A stretch of DNA of 64,000 nucleotides from Rachycentron canadum (GCA_038496675.1 CM076663.1:19536738-19600737); one strand, 5' to 3'. Positions 1-14,029 are shown, counted from the stretch's first letter. The notes: generated by a model from the sequence alone, not told the origin. Made by a program: numbers and translations.

Positions 1-95
1 CATATTTTTTGGGGGGGGGTTATTTTGTGCATATTTTTTTGGGGGGGGGGGTTATTTTGTGCATATTTTTTTGGGGGGGGGGTTATTTTGCGCAT
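1..95. repeat. Minisatellite, about three 30-bp units with poly-G/poly-T runs
   Basis: Three near-identical units read catattttttt, then a run of 9-10 G, then ttattttg and tgc or cgc. They differ mostly in the length of the T and G runs. The array is cut by the window edge, so its full length is unknown. G runs of this length are prone to slippage in replication and to sequencing error. Confidence 0.85.
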
Positions 96-1654
96 ATTTT
101 GAGTTTTAAAGTGTAAAGTGCTCGACTGAAACACTCAGATATGTGGAGGATGCAGCACAAGTAGATGAATCATAAAAAACTATTATCCTTTTTTATCAGC
201 TGAACATGATCTCATACTTAATGTGGTATCAGAATCAGGAGAGTCATCAATTATTAAACAAATATTTGTATCATTTGTTCTATTGATTTGAATATTGAAA
301 TTTAAAACGTGAAACATTCCCACTAATATCTAATCACAGTGTCATCATATTATGGGAATATAAGATGTATCCCGACATGATTACTCTGTTCTCTTATACT
401 TAAACCTGTGAAAAATAGTCGTCTAATGAAGACTATTGGGGCTGCCCATTAAAAACTTTCATGGGGCAGGGTTGCATTTAGTTTGTTTTTCCACCTGGGT
501 TGCCAGGTGTTTCAAACCCTCCGGGGAAGAGGTGTGTCATTGCTGTTGATGAAGATGATGATGAGGATGATGAATGCGAAGGTCCCTCAGGGCAGGGCCC
601 AGAACACCAAACCACAGTATGGAGTGTGGTGAGCCTCCAATAACTTGCTTATGCAACTGATCAGAGACTCGTTCAGGATTATATAACAGCATTAGGTCAG
701 CCTGCTGCTCACAGCTGGGCCAGAGACTACCACTGTCGCTGTCACCCATAACAATGTAGGTCAAATCACAACTTCAGGCAGCAATATACTGTATAAGAGA
801 GGGTCCTCATCTCTGCTTGGAGCCAAGCTACCAAGCTGAGAGGGACTAGAAAAGATACTATTGACTGCACTATGAGATGTAGACTAGTGCTTTTGGACTG
901 ACACTAACACTATAGTCATTTGTATTTTAATGTGGGTGTGTCTCCAAACTGAATAGAGGATTTTCTAGAGAACCCCATTAGTCCATAAATATGGTTTTTA
1001 TGTAGATGCATTAGATGTATTGCAAATGCATTTGAGTCATCAGGCCATTGTGTAATTAACTGCAGACAAGCATCTGATGTATATATTGATATCAGTGCAT
1101 TTGAAGGAATGTGTGGGTAAAGGGCTGCACAGTACTGCTGCAGATACGGTGTCTAGGATTTGCCACCAAACATCCAAACACTGGCCATTTGTCGTTCTTC
1201 CCCGACACAAGCCTCAAATGAATTTTGTTAAGTATAAATGAAGTGTTGTGTTCAGTCCCTCCCCTGCTCATGCTGATCTTGTGATAGGGGTAAAGCACAT
1301 TCCCTCTAGAATTACTTGCCAAGTGTGTGTGTGTGTGTGTCTGCTGCGCTGGGGAATCCTGCATAGAGGGAACTCAATAAATCACATTTTAGCACAATCA
1401 TGTGATTAAAGGAGGGAGGGCAGTGAGGCACTTGGAAGCACACGCTGCCCAGACCTGATGACATTTTGTTTACTGCTTGTGAAGAAAACAAACATACAAA
1501 AACAACAGGTTCAGAAGGCTTCAGAATCAAAAGTACCTAATGAAACCTGACCTAACACAGAGTAGAAACAGTTTAATGTGATGGACAACACACCCACCTG
1601 CTGGACAGAGCCACTGTCTGCACTCTGATCAAAGACATTAAACAAAATGTCAAC
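96..1654. other. Intergenic, 3' flank of serinc2
   Basis: No exon, RNA gene or recognisable transposon was found. There is a (GT)9 microsatellite at 1323-1340. The open frames here are short, lack splice-consistent borders and resemble no family I know. Confidence 0.5.
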
Positions 1655-1660
1655 TTTATT
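1655..1660 (-). promoter_or_regulatory. Candidate polyadenylation signal of serinc2
   Basis: The plus strand reads tttatt, so the minus strand has AATAAA, about 620 bases past the serinc2 stop codon. It is the first canonical hexamer downstream of the stop that I found. If it is used, the 3' UTR is roughly 600-650 nt, which is ordinary for this family. RNA 3'-end reads would settle it. Confidence 0.4.
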
Positions 1661-2276
1661 GATTATAATGAAAAGTGAACATATATTGAAGAAGTGACTT
1701 TACACTTAAAACTTAACCTCATAGCAACATTCAGAGATATATGGTCCCTGTTCAGTATATATAATGTGATAAAGCACTCTTGTAAAATTGAGCAAAACTG
1801 CAAAAAAGTAAATCTCAGTAATTCAGACTGAACATTTTCATAAAATAAAATTGAGTTAAAGGGAATGATTAAAAAAAAATGTTTAAACAATGTAAATGTC
1901 GTGAATCAAAGTCTATCTCCCACAGATACTTAATAATTCATTTGGTCTTGTTGTGTAAAGGTATGTAGTGCTCTCATCCCTCACATTTGTAACAATGGAA
2001 GAAAAACAAATGGAAAAATAACCCGAGGAAAAAAAACAAAACTAGTGTGATTAAAGCTCAACTCGGCCTCTGAAAACTGAAGAGTTCAACTCAAAAATCC
2101 ACATCGCAGTAACATGTGCAATGGCTGAGGGTAATGCTAACATTTCTGTTTGCAATTCTGAATGTGGAGCTGTGAGTAAAACCAAACATTCAAGCCGAAC
2201 AATAAAGAAGCTAAAGCTTTTCTTCAGGTGCAAGTAGCAACAGGCTTTTGACTATTGTTGACTGATTCTACCGTTT

Positions 2277-5200
2277 CTAGTTGAATTCCCTGTCGGGCAG
2301 CACCAGCGGGGCCACCAGGGTCCACAGGTAGATGGCCAAGCCGAGCCAGCTGGAGCCGATCTTCACCCACACAGACGGCATGGTGGTCTGCATGGCCTGG
2401 TAGTCACTCTCAGGCCTGGTGAGCAGGGAGCAGAGTCAGACGGAAGTCAGTGTTGGAGGAGAGTCGGCCTGGGTGACTTTGCCAAAAATAACAAAACAAC
2501 TGATACTTACTGGTACCAGTTGGTGAGCGTCATCATGATGTAGAGAGAGGCCAGAAAGAGGCTGAAGTGGAAGAAAGAGTAGCTGTAGGTGACTCCCTCC
2601 TCTTCGTTGTCCACAGCCCGTCGGACCCCGTCGTCAGTGGCGGGCTCATAGGCAGCGGTCAGACCCTGGCCTTCCTCAGTCTGCATTAGCTTGTTCACCT
2701 GAGCATTGTTGGAGGAGCGGATACTGTGGTGGTTGAGAGCACAAGGGCTCAATAAATATCTGAAAACATCTGGCCCAGACACCTGTATTTAAATGCACTT
2801 TGAAATATGACAGCAGAGAAACTTTTTTAGATTTGTTTCGAGGCCATGCTTGGTCCTGAATATTTGAGACCATTTAAACCTGAAAAACTTGCTAACTTGC
2901 TTTTTATTACATTGATAAAGTTGTGTATTTTTTACTGTCTAGCTACAATCCTATCTCCAGGCGTAAAAAAAAAGAAACTGCTGCAGTCATGTCATGAATT
3001 ATGGGTAGACAACATGAGCACTGAGCAGTTTACTGACTAACGCTGGGTATTTCCTCCCTCTGCTCTCAGCACAGCCTCGGTTCTACACGTCATTGGCTCC
3101 TGAAGATGTTGGAAACTTTCCTGAGACTCTGCTCTACAGATTTGTCAGCTGAACATTCATGCTGCCGATTTCCTGTTCGACCGCATTGTAGAGGTGGTCT
3201 ACTGGATCCAGATCTGAACTCACTGTCGTGTTCATGAAACCGGTTTGAGGTGGAGCAGGAAGTAGCCATTAGAAGATGGCAAACTGTGGCCATAAAGTGA
3301 TGCACATGGACAGAAACAATATGCAGATAGACTGTGGCATTCAAAAGATCATTGATGGGTATTAAGGCCCAAAGTGTGACAGGAAAAGATTCCCCGCACC
3401 ATCACATCACCACTAACAGTGTGGACTGTTGACATGAGGCACAAGTGTTCATCCATCCCAAATTCTGGCCCTCCCATCTGCTGTCTCAGCAGAAATCCAG
3501 ATTCATCATACCAGGCTCTTCCTCTGCCCAGTTTTCATGAGCCTGTTCCCCCTGCAGCCTCAGATTTCTATTCTTGGCTGACAGCAGTAGGACCTGAAGT
3601 GGTCTTCTGCTGTTGTAGTTCATCTCAACATTTGACATGTTGTGTATTCTGATGATTTTTCTGCTAACCACAGCTGTAAAAAGTGGTTATCAGAGCTACT
3701 GGGCCAGATTAGTTGTCAGCTCCTCCGTGCTCTGCCATCAAGGTGTTTATTGGACGAATTCAGTTTTTTCACACCTTTCAGAGTAAAAACTCCACAGACT
3801 GTTGTGATTGAAATTGTTCCTCAGTCTGATGCTTGATGTAAACATTAACTCAAGCTCCTGTGTCTGCAGGATTTTATCAAATCTCTCTGCTCATTGGCCG
3901 ATTGGATAATTTCATGAATACAGCTGTTCCTAATAAACTGCCGGATGAGTGTATTCACAATGACATTTTGTTTATTTAGCTTTTTTAAAACTTGAGTCAA
4001 CTGAAAAGTACAGAATTAACTCTTTGAGTGTAAACACAAGGTGAAACCAAGCGGCTTCCTGTTTCTCTTGGCTGTGTTTTTCTTTCCAAAGGTTCTGACT
4101 TAACTCAAAATGAAGGCAGTTTGGCTGCTTTTAAAAATCATTTAAATCCAAGAAACTGTGAAACATCCAGGATGCTCATCAATGCGTTTCTCTTGAAGAA
4201 ATCAATGTCAACTTGCAACATGTCGCAAAAGTTAAGCAACGTCAATTCTTCCCTTTCTTTTGCAGTCTGCACTGTCAAAAGCTGCACGTGAAACTAAACT
4301 CACCTCCTGCTGTTGACTTGAGCTTTCTGACAACAGGAGAACGATGTCACTTGCATACAGTAGCATACGCGGGACCTCAAAGAGTTTCGTTTTTTAAACA
4401 TGTATGCTTTGAAATAAAGTACCTGGCGTAAAGAGTACAGAACAAGAAAATCATCAATCCCACGATGCCTTGTGCGTCCCACCATTGGACAGTTGTGGAG
4501 GTACCAGGAGCAGGCCCTGGTGGTGGAGTTGGACTGTTGCTCTGGACCAAACTCAACAGACTCGGGTTACACTGTCGGTCTGAAGTTGGAAACAAAAAAC
4601 AAAGTGGAGGGTTGATAGCATGACAACATGAAGCCACATTAAAGCCACTGGGTCTTGTAGATGTAATAAAAGTTTTAACTACTGGCTCCTTTGCAGTCCC
4701 TCTCAAAGTTAGTTCATCTGATTCAAGCTCTGAATAAAATGCAGTTGTGTTGTGACCTACTGGGGTTGTTGGTCATGGCTGACCAGGTGATGTACATGGT
4801 GTAGAGGGAGATGAGGGAGGCCTGGAGCAGGCCTGAGCTGGGCTGAGCCTCCTGTGGAGACATGATGTGGGACGAGATGGAAAATAAACGATTGGGCCAG
4901 AAAAACAAATCTTTCTTTGTTGGTTTGCTCACAGAAAAAAGGTCACAGTTCAGACAATTATTTATTAACAGCTTGTCTTGTAGATTTGGATTTGAACAGC
5001 TGATGCATATTCAATAAAACTGACCACTAACCCTGACCCCTGTGCAATATCACCAAAATTCAAAATGATGAGGGATTGACTGTATACATTGAGATGTGAG
5101 GTTAAACAAACAGATTAGATCAGGTCACATTAAATACCCCAATGCAACAGAGGTGATTGCACCTGTAATTTCAATTTAAGGTTTACTTAATGAACAATGT

Positions 5201-8200
5201 TATAAAATCTTCTGCAACATGGCTCCACGTGATTAAAAACTGCCTGAATAAGTCATATTTATGATTGTGCGACTTCACATGGATGGGAGAGCGCACAAGA
5301 GCAACAGATGGATAAGCGCTTATGACTTGTCTGTGGAAAGTGTTTTACTGAACAGTTCAAACTCTGCAAATGGTGTCCAAGAAAATGATTCCACACAAAA
5401 CAGCACAAAACTACAAGATTCAACTGATGAATGTTGGCAGCAGATTCTTGGGTCATATGAGACCAAAATAAATTTGTTTGGATCAGATTCAGTCCTGCTT
5501 GTTTGACATGGTCCTGGCCAGGAGCAACAGTGACTTCATAGTGCTGACTGTGAAACATGGAGGTAAGAGTGTCCTGATATGGAGCTGCATGAGAGTCACA
5601 GAAGAATTACAAAGAAGAAATAAAAAGGGGAAACATATTTGACCTGGCCAAGTATGTCCCCCGACATGACTCATGAGCAGTATTTTAAAACAGAACATAG
5701 AGCCAGAAAGCCACTCCAACAAAGATCAACTGAAAAGCATCAACTGTGAAAAAGACTGGGACCATCCACACACAGGAGGACACACTCTGTCACCATTAAT
5801 AAAGGCAGACAAACAAAATATCAAATAAAATTTAATCTCACTGAGGAACTCTTTCATCGTAGTTTAATAGGTTTTCTTAAGAATTCTTTGCTTCACTTTA
5901 CTGGAGTTTTGTCTTAAACAAATGAAACCAGCATTTGTAATGACTTAACCTAATGATACTGACCAGAGTGTGGACTTCATCACTGTTAGACTATTATATG
6001 TGAGGGAATACAGAACATACTTCAGTCCATAAATGTCGGTACACCCATATCCATAAATCCACTTTACCTGAACTTTGGGGAGAATGGCCACGATGGACAC
6101 AATGATGCAGAAGATGAGGTTGAGGCTGATGAAGACCTTGTGCTCTGTACAATCGTCGGGTTTGGTGTAAAACACATAGAAGAGCACGATGGCAGAGAAA
6201 GCCAAGGCATAGTGGAGGAAGGTGAAAGACAGCAGAGCTGCAGCAATAACAGAGCAAAATCAGTACACAATGAAACCTGAGCGTGAAGCTGTTGGTTGAT
6301 GAAGCAGGATTTCACAGCTGGAGTCAATTCTGCACAACACTGGACTTTTCCATTTAAACTCAGATGTGGTGGATTTCATGTAGTCTGATTAATTATATCT
6401 CTGCTGTATAATTTGTCTAATCTGAATTAATGGAAATCAAATGTTCCAGTCACATTAAGATTAATATGATTTACTTACAGATCTATAATTAACCTTTGCA
6501 GGATGAACAGTTCTCGTAATATTATAAAAATGCAAAGAAATATTATTTGAAGTAACATGGGGAGAACCTACTTAATAACTGGCAGCTTTCGTCCAGTACT
6601 GATCTTCAAAAACCTACAGACAAAACCCTACATTTTGAACGCTGAATCTATGCTGTCTTTTTACCTGCAAACCAGCACTTGCTGTTTCCATTCTCTGCCT
6701 TCTCCAGCCAAGACTGGTTCCAGGAATGGGCGAAATCCACCAGCAGGATGAGCTGGATGATGATGAAGATAAAAGAGCCCACCATGCCGAAGTAATACCA
6801 CACTGAGAGAAGAGACAGAATAATGCTTTTGGTTTAGTGGTTGTGCAGAACCAGAGGAATCTGTTCCAACACTAATCTTAAAGAAGCAGATCTTCAGTAC
6901 ATTATACAGCCTCATAGATCAATTTGATCAATTCTGATTGTTGTATAAACTGATATTTTGCCTTTTCATAAACAATGAACATCCGTTCTTCAGCATTTAT
7001 CTTATGGATTGAAAGTTTATGTGATGGTTACAAGTGGTTATTTACCATGAACACAAGAAGAGGGAACACAGAACTGACTAGCTCCTCCACCTTTCCCCTC
7101 ATTAACATAAACACTGATCCTCAAAAACTGAGGTCTCGTTTTGACAAAGGCTGAGTAGTGTTTGATATCTTTTTACTGATCATTCCTGAGTTTAGGTCTT
7201 CATTACACAAAGATAGTAGTTTTTTTTTAAAATAATACATTTGTGGGCAAAGCTCTTAAGACACAAACATACAAACCATCATACAAACGTCTCTCTTAAT
7301 AAAATAGTCTTGAAGATTTAAATCACAGACTCTCTGATCAAAGAGCAAAATAGAAATCTGAGCTTTTCTATCAAACTCACACACTGACGTTTGCCCAGAA
7401 GACTGTAGGAGCCAAGAATCAAACCATCAACCTTCAGATTAATGAACGGGCTGCTCCACCTTCTGAGCCACAGCTGCCCTTTGATACTTGGTACAAAAAC
7501 ATCTCAGTGAGCCATATCTAGCTCTAATGTTGACTTGAGCGTTGTAGATTTGAACTTGAAGCGAGGAGTGAAGTATATTTTTTGTCTGAGGGTTTGTGTG
7601 CTGCTGGAGGGTTTAGATAAAATCAAATCCAGCAATCATGAAAAAAAAAATGTGACATCAATACCTGTATTAAAGATGCCATCTGGAATGAAGAAAGCTC
7701 CCACAGTTAAGCCAACCAGCATGAGGAACTTGAAGAACCAGAAACTGAGAAAGAAAAGTAAAGCTGTGAATGAACGTATCAGGACTGTTTTTCACTCAAC
7801 CTTAACACAACCTATAAAAGTGCAAGTGTCTGTGTTTGGCCACCAGAGTGCAGCATTCTTTCAGTCTGTGCTGAAGCGGTACTGAAGATGCAGAACAAAC
7901 CCATTTTGGATGGTGGCTCGAGGGTCCTTGCTGCTGCGCACTCGGATCATGATGATGGAGAAGAGGAAGAAGAAGCAGGCCATGGCGAAGCACATGCGGT
8001 ACACCGACTTGTAGCCCACGATGATGTCACAGTTTACCTTGTTTTCTATGCCAGGTATGCTTGTGCCACCCACACAGAAACCTGGAATCTGACAAAGTGA
8101 GAGCAGACAAAGGAAATAATGTGTCAGCCCAGGATTACATTGGGTCATGTAGAAAGCTTTGTAAGCTTTTAAAAAGATTCCTGTGAGACATCTGGTAGAA

Positions 8201-10817
8201 AAATAACAAACCCATAATCCATCTGTTCAGCTGCTCTACAATATCACTCTCTCTGGGTTACAGCCTTATGAATGCAATTTGAATTATTCTCCTGTTCTTA
8301 CTTGATTCGGAATTGACATATGGGTCCAAAAAGATTTAATGGAACTTATGAGATGATGACCAGTACCACATGTAGATAATCAAATTTGATCTAATCTATT
8401 CTTATAAAATATACCTTTTTCAGATGTTCTTCCATGCCTGGCAGAATCATAATAACAGACACCAGAGTCCCGAGCAGCAGCAGGAAGGAGAAGGCCAGGC
8501 GGCTCATGGTAGAGTTGTATGTTGAAGGGCAACATGATGACAGGAGGCAGGGGGCCGAGCCGCACAAACAGGACGCCTGGAGAAGAGGCGAGGGCAGGAA
8601 TTAGCAGAGCGTTCATACTGATTCATATTTTATGAAATTCAGGGACAGGGCTCTGTGTTATGGGATAATCAGTGCAATGCATGCATGGCTTGCAACGACC
8701 GTGGATGAGGGGGAAAAAACAAAAAAGTAAAACAAATAGCACTGTGCCTGCTGTCGGGGCAACCATCTCCCTCCTTCTGCACGCTTCTAGAAAAGCAGGC
8801 ATAAATGATGATTCACAGTGGCTCAGTAATCAGGCCTGTGATTAGAGCTGCCATGATAACAAATCTCTCTCTGTTTCTTATCCAGCGCCACAAACAGGAT
8901 CACATAGGATTTCCTGCATGATTCAGATGCAGACGGCTGAGAGGTGTGTGTGAAGCGCTGAGGCAGAGACTGAAGCCTGATCAGCCAACCTTCACTAAAC
9001 AGGATGCAACTGCACAGGCCTTGGGTGTAAACAAAGCAGCCCTGATGAGAAGAATCCAGTTTCCATGGTTCAGACAGGCCTCTGCCTTAGCAACAAGAAG
9101 CTATAATCTTAAACAGTCAATGTTGACAGTCAAGAAGAAAACTACACGAATACAAAAAGCTTTGCTTAAGTTTACATAAGAATATTACAAGGAACCCACA
9201 GTGATAACACAGGATGGTTAAAATTACAGTGCCCATGTAATGTACATGTTTTATTTTTATTTTATTTTATGTTTTTTGTCTTAAACCTCAATACTTTTCT
9301 GGGACAGATCAAAATGTGACTATTGAAAACTGTACCATAGGTATGGTACCTTGTGTTTAACATATGAGACATTTGGCTTCTTTTGTTAAAAAAAATAAAT
9401 AAAATGGTTTTGTAGCAAAAAATGTTTATACTTCTCAAAGTAATGTCACGCAAAGAGTCACACAAAGAGTTAACTGTCTTGGTTGTTCTCTTAAAACAAA
9501 GATAGTAGTGGCAGAATATTACTGAAAAATGCAAGTGATGTCTAGTTCAATACTGAATTGCAGTAGGTGAAAATGAAAATGAAAAATAATTCAAATCTCC
9601 TTCCTAGAGCAGATTTACAGCTGTTCCATGCTTTCTTCTGCCGTTTATTAATGACCCCACTTTACCCTGAGGAGTTTTCTCGGTCGGAGTGGAAATTGTA
9701 TCCCCTCCCCTGTGATAAATGTGCGCATTCATTTGGTGGGAAATTTCTCTTTTTTTTTCTGTGATGCTGCTTCTGATGGGAGGTTGACAAAGCGATCACC
9801 CAAATATTGTCGTATTTGACCTAAAATCACGTCCCTGTCATTAGAATAAGATCTCCTCTATTCAAACTATATGCACCTTTTAATACGAACTGCTTTTACA
9901 ATGATGAGTTAGGAGTGTTATCTTTAAAGAGGTGGACGCATGTTTGTGTACCTGTTGTGTACTTTTTGTTCCTTGTTCTGATCATTTTATCAAGATTGCC
10001 CCAGACACATGAACATATTCTGTTATACTATGTTGTAAAAAAAAAACAAAAAAAAAAAACAGAAAACTGTTCTATTTAATTTAATGTGAGCCATATGAAT
10101 CAAACATAAATACAGACAAGAATTTAGGTTGAAAACAGCAGAAACAGTGACGCCCTCATGATCGAGATGGGGATGGTGAGTGAAACCCGGAAATGGGGCC
10201 TTCGTGGCAACGCCTTCAGGTGTTACACACTTAGCGTTAAAATCTATTGTTGTTAAAATATCCAACCTGTTGACTTGTGTTGAAATTCAGAAACTCTAAC
10301 GGACGTTTCGTCTTTCCAGGCAACTGTAAAGGAAGTCTACAGCAGAGAGACGCTCCTACTGCCACACGGACCCATGTTCAGAAATCTGTCCGGACACCGG
10401 CGCCTCGCGCGCTGAACGAGTCGCAGAAAGTAATTCCGACCAAACTGACGCTACAACGAGGCGACACCAGCTTAACCGTTGAACGTTGAAACAAACTGGG
10501 AGACTTTCAGTTTCGTGGGACGCGCCAACTGGTTCAACATTTGACTGTATTTGACCGCAACTTGTATTAAAGTAGTCAGAATAAATCTTTTATCACTCGG
10601 GACGCGCGGAGTTTTATCGACAGACGGCGGCTTTTACGTCCAGCTCAACGTGACGTCACGCCGATATCAAAACACGCTGACGTCTTTGGCGAAACAAGGC
10701 GCAAACTTTGCAAAGTGAACAGAGGAAGCGACGAAACAAGCGCCCCGTGAAGTAACGACAACGCAAAACTGTACTCACGCAACTGGCGAGGGAACTCAGC
10801 GCCAGACAAGCGCCCAT
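2277..10817 (-). CDS. serinc2: Serine incorporator 2 (SERINC2), 10 coding exons, 458 aa
   Basis: Exons in transcript order: 10817-10779, 8576-8415, 8088-7901, 7744-7665, 6802-6665, 6237-6068, 4851-4761, 4579-4423, 2723-2511, 2415-2277. All introns are GT/AG and phases agree throughout; the total is 1377 nt including TAG. The protein starts MGACLALSSLASC and continues ASCLCGSAPCLL, the SERINC N-terminus; MGACL and CASCLCGSAPC match human SERINC2 (455 aa) better than SERINC1 or SERINC3. Other family marks are IDFAHSW-like VDFAHSWNQSW (about 179-189), YTMYITWSAM (275-284), QWWDAQG (321-327), RAVDNE...GVTYSYSFFHF (about 377-395) and WVKI..SW with LYLWTLVAPL-like AIYLWTLVAPLVL (429-452). Roughly ten membrane segments are visible, for example near 41-60, 96-116, 131-150, 157-179, 204-226, 237-256, 268-284, 326-341, 393-409 and 430-452. 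Family role: polytopic membrane protein linked to serine, phosphatidylserine and sphingolipid supply or lipid scrambling; the SERINC2 role itself is poorly known. The start ATG has A at -3 and G at +4. Confidence 0.97.
3060..3953 (+). repeat. Dispersed repeat in serinc2 intron, ending CCTAATAAA...GGATGAGTGTA-like
   Basis: The stretch lies within the intron between the exons at 2511-2723 and 4423-4579. Its end (tgttcctaataaactgccgg followed by atgagtgta) and blocks such as attcagttttttcacacctt match a very common old vertebrate and fish repeat that I recognise by sight. It has no intact reading frame. I do not assign a Repbase family, and the 5' border is approximate. Confidence 0.6.
4852..6067 (-). 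other. serinc2 intron; nothing recognised
   Basis: This is the 1.2 kb intron between the exons at 6068-6237 and 4761-4851. The other introns above 300 bases (6238-6664, 6803-7664, 8089-8414) likewise show only AT-rich unique-looking sequence and short A or T runs, with no exon-like or RNA-gene signal. Confidence 0.5.
8577..10778 (-). other. serinc2 intron 1, promoter-proximal end CpG-rich
   Basis: This is a 2.2 kb intron between the 13-codon first coding exon and the exon starting GCGTCCTGT. Most of it is AT-rich and unremarkable, with an A-rich tract at 10037-10060. From about 10370 onward it becomes CpG-rich and joins the promoter region. No further exon was recognised. Confidence 0.55.
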
Positions 10818-10900
10818 GTTGACTGAATTCACAACTCCGATGAAACCCGTAAACACTTGAAAAGTTCAGGAAGAAATTGAGTGAAAATGGCGACGTCAAT
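10370..10900 (-). promoter_or_regulatory. CpG-rich promoter/exon 1 region of serinc2 with a perfect CRE
   Basis: CpG dinucleotides are dense here (for example around 10395-10415, 10600-10620 and 10640-10800), unlike the flanks. The block holds the first coding exon (10817-10779). A full palindromic cAMP response element, TGACGTCA, sits at 10651-10658, inside intron 1, about 120 bases past the exon 1 donor. The transcription start cannot be fixed from sequence; it should lie above 10817. Confidence 0.6.
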
Positions 10901-13900
10901 AAGCAAAAGAACGTAAAATACGGAACTTCACACGAGCCCTTCAAAATAAAGGATGCATCACACATGCTTCTACTTGTGGCTACGTTCTAACGGCACGTCA
11001 AAAATGTTTGTTTGTATTTTTTGGGCTAAATCAGCACGAGACACAAAGAACCCACGGCGAGTGTTATGACAAACTGCTGTTGTCATAGAACATCTGTTGT
11101 ATAACATCTGTGCTCACAGCCCCGGTTCTATTTTTGAGATTGTTTGGGTAAAGTCGGACAGAATAGATGACTTTCCATAGCCCGGGCTGTTGACAATAAG
11201 GAGCCTTTACTTTCTGCCAGACTGTGACTGGGTCAGTGAGTCCTCGCTCTCAACGTCTGGCCAGTCGAGTGTGAACCCTCCCTCTAATGCTCCGACGTCC
11301 ATCAGCACAAACACACAAACCAAACTTCAACACTGAATGTAATTCAGGTTGATCGTACGTTTGCAGAGGTTTATCATATTCCATTTCTGAAACCCTAAAA
11401 ATGTATTAAACTTGCATCGTTACATACTGAGACAAAGCAAAAGAATCAACAGAAAACACGTGTTACACAACCTCATATGTTGTAATCGCCGCCTGTTTAT
11501 TTTATTTGTTACTCCTGTTATTGTTAAAAATGTATTTCCACTTTTATTTGCACCAGTAATAAATATTCATTCAATGATTCAGCTGCTTGTTCTTTTTCTG
11601 TATCTTTTGCTCTGCTGTCAGTTCACCAGTCATGAACCTTCCCTGTCATTTCAGAACCTGCTATTCTCTGTCCTGCAGTGATCCCCAGTGTGTTTCCCAT
11701 TATTCCTCATTCTACATATTCTGGTCATATTCAGATCTTTATATTTACATGAGTAAATATCGCAATTCAGCCAAACTCCATTACTAGTAAAGGTTATGTT
11801 TTGTAAACCCTGCTTAAATAAGTATTAGATAAACAGTATCAGCAAAAGGGCCTACTTAAGGAGCTAGTTCTATATACAATTAGCTTGTTTATTTTCAAAT
11901 GTATATATATTTTTACCTTTATCCAACCTTCCAATGTGAAACGCTTGACAATTTGACCTTACTAACCTCAAACAGTTATTTGAATGGTCAGAGGGTCAAC
12001 ACGTGTATCTCTTTACAGTGCAGCCAAACCTTTGTGTTGTTTTAACACTGTCAATAATCAATAGTCGGCTTTTTCAATCATGATTGTGATGAAGACATTG
12101 CATTTTTCACTTGACTGCTTCATTATAAATGCCCCCTCATGTTTCACCATATTTTCATATACTTTTCATATAACACTGAAAACTACAACATAGTGGGATC
12201 ATCATATAATGTAAATATGCTAAATAGCTAAAGCTATGGATGAAAACACAGTAATCCTAGATAGTATCAAAATAGGGTTTGATTTAAGTAAGATCTTAAG
12301 GATAATACCTTTAAATAATATGAATAATGGATTAAAACATGTATTAATATTTTTCTGCTAAAGGGGAGTTTTATGGAAAAGCACTACTAACATCAACAAT
12401 AAGATCATTGTATAGTTACATTTCATGGCCATACAGGAGCATAATAGAAGTAATAATAATTCTGTTTCAGCAGAGGTAGCACTCAGTGAGCAAACAGGAA
12501 TGACAATGAAGGTCAGACAGTGAGTTTCAAGCAATAGGGGGCAAACCACCATCTGTTTGCTTCTAACCTTCAGAAACACAGTGAAGGTGTCCACCTGTGA
12601 GTAAACGGTTTGAGTGCAAAGATAAAGCTTTCACTGAGTTATAATGTCCTTAAAGAAATCAAAATCATGGTTCCAATTAATGCATGGGTTAATGAGTAGT
12701 ATTAGTTAATTTGATGTTAATCAGGTAACTGCCTCATTATGTTATGTCACTGCAGATATTCCTCTAAGGACGAGTGATTGTTAAAGTGAGCATCGTTTTA
12801 TATTTCTACCATAATCGCTTTCTGTTTATGTGCAGTTCAGCAGTGAGTCATATGATCAGGGCAGTATGTTCCCTAATATTGTCCTGTGGCTTTCATTTTT
12901 GGGAACAGTGAGTTCATGGCCATGCTTCATACACATCAGGGCTTTAACGGCACTTCTCTGTAGTATACTTGTCGTCATTTGACAACACTGAATGGGATCA
13001 AGAACGCAGAGCACCGAGGATGTAAAAGAGCCTGTTGATTAGAACAAACACAGCCTTTGGTGAAAACACAGTTGACTTTGCTGTTACAGGAGCTCCGTTC
13101 CTCTGTTACTATTTTAAGGTGGTAGTAGCCTATCTACAATACATGTACCTTGGTTTTAAATCCAACCAGGAAGAATGAGATAAGGATGGATAGAATACTT
13201 TGACCATATGACATAGGACTGAGGGAAAACCCCTGAATGATTGAATTTGATCTATTGACAGGTGAAAAGGTGATTCCATCTCTGAATGTTTGAACATGGA
13301 GACAAGGTGCACACCCTTACTAAAAAGACAATGGTACAAACCTTTGAGCAGCAGTGTCAAAACAAAACAGTAACGTTGAGCGGGAGCTACATGGGAAACG
13401 GTACCATTGTGACTTCAAAATAAAACAAAATGCTATCAATAGAAAATATACTCACGCTGTGTCAATGCGAACAATAGGCTTAATACTACTACTACTACTA
13501 ATAATAATAATAATGATAGGACAACTGAATGGGCTAACTTAATTAGCTATCTACTATTTAACAACCAAATGTAACCTTATGCGTAAATGGCGTTTTCAGC
13601 TGAAAACCTAATGTTTTGTTTGGGTTAGGGTTAATGTTGAACTGTGATATTAATACAACATAAAGACAGAAAATACAGCCATGGGATTATCCTACTGAGC
13701 AGGATACATGTAGTATATTACTATATTACTTTGTCAAGGTCCTTTATTTTTGAAGGTCTGGGGAAAACATATATTTTCTTTCATTTTTGTTGATTGTCAT
13801 TTGTTCTAGGCTATAAAACATTGATAGAATCTGTTCTGTAGGGAGAAAACTATGGTGACACTGTAACACAGATTTATTTCTGTTTTCTCTGCACAGCCCA

Positions 13901-14029
13901 TCCTTACACCGTGTCTTTGTCTTTCTGCAATGTTCCGTTTTCCCTCTGTGGCTAATAAAAGCTTTCCCGACAAGCGTTCTGCTTTTAGTTTGAAGGCCAA
14001 ATTCCCCCTTTCTTCCTGTGTCCCCCGGG
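10901..14029. other. Intergenic between serinc2 and the PKI gene
   Basis: serinc2 and the PKI gene diverge from this 3 kb interval. It is mostly AT-rich. It contains a compound microsatellite, (ACT)n then (AAT)n, at 13484-13515. No coding exon or RNA gene was seen. Confidence 0.5.

Noticed and set aside
1..95. CRISPR-like regular repeats
   Set aside because: Units are adjacent with no spacers and differ only in homopolymer length; this is a minisatellite in an animal genome.
4377..4706. 109-codon minus-strand frame read as one exon
   Set aside because: Only 4423-4579 is exon (serinc2). The ends of the frame are intron read-through past the AG acceptor and GT donor.
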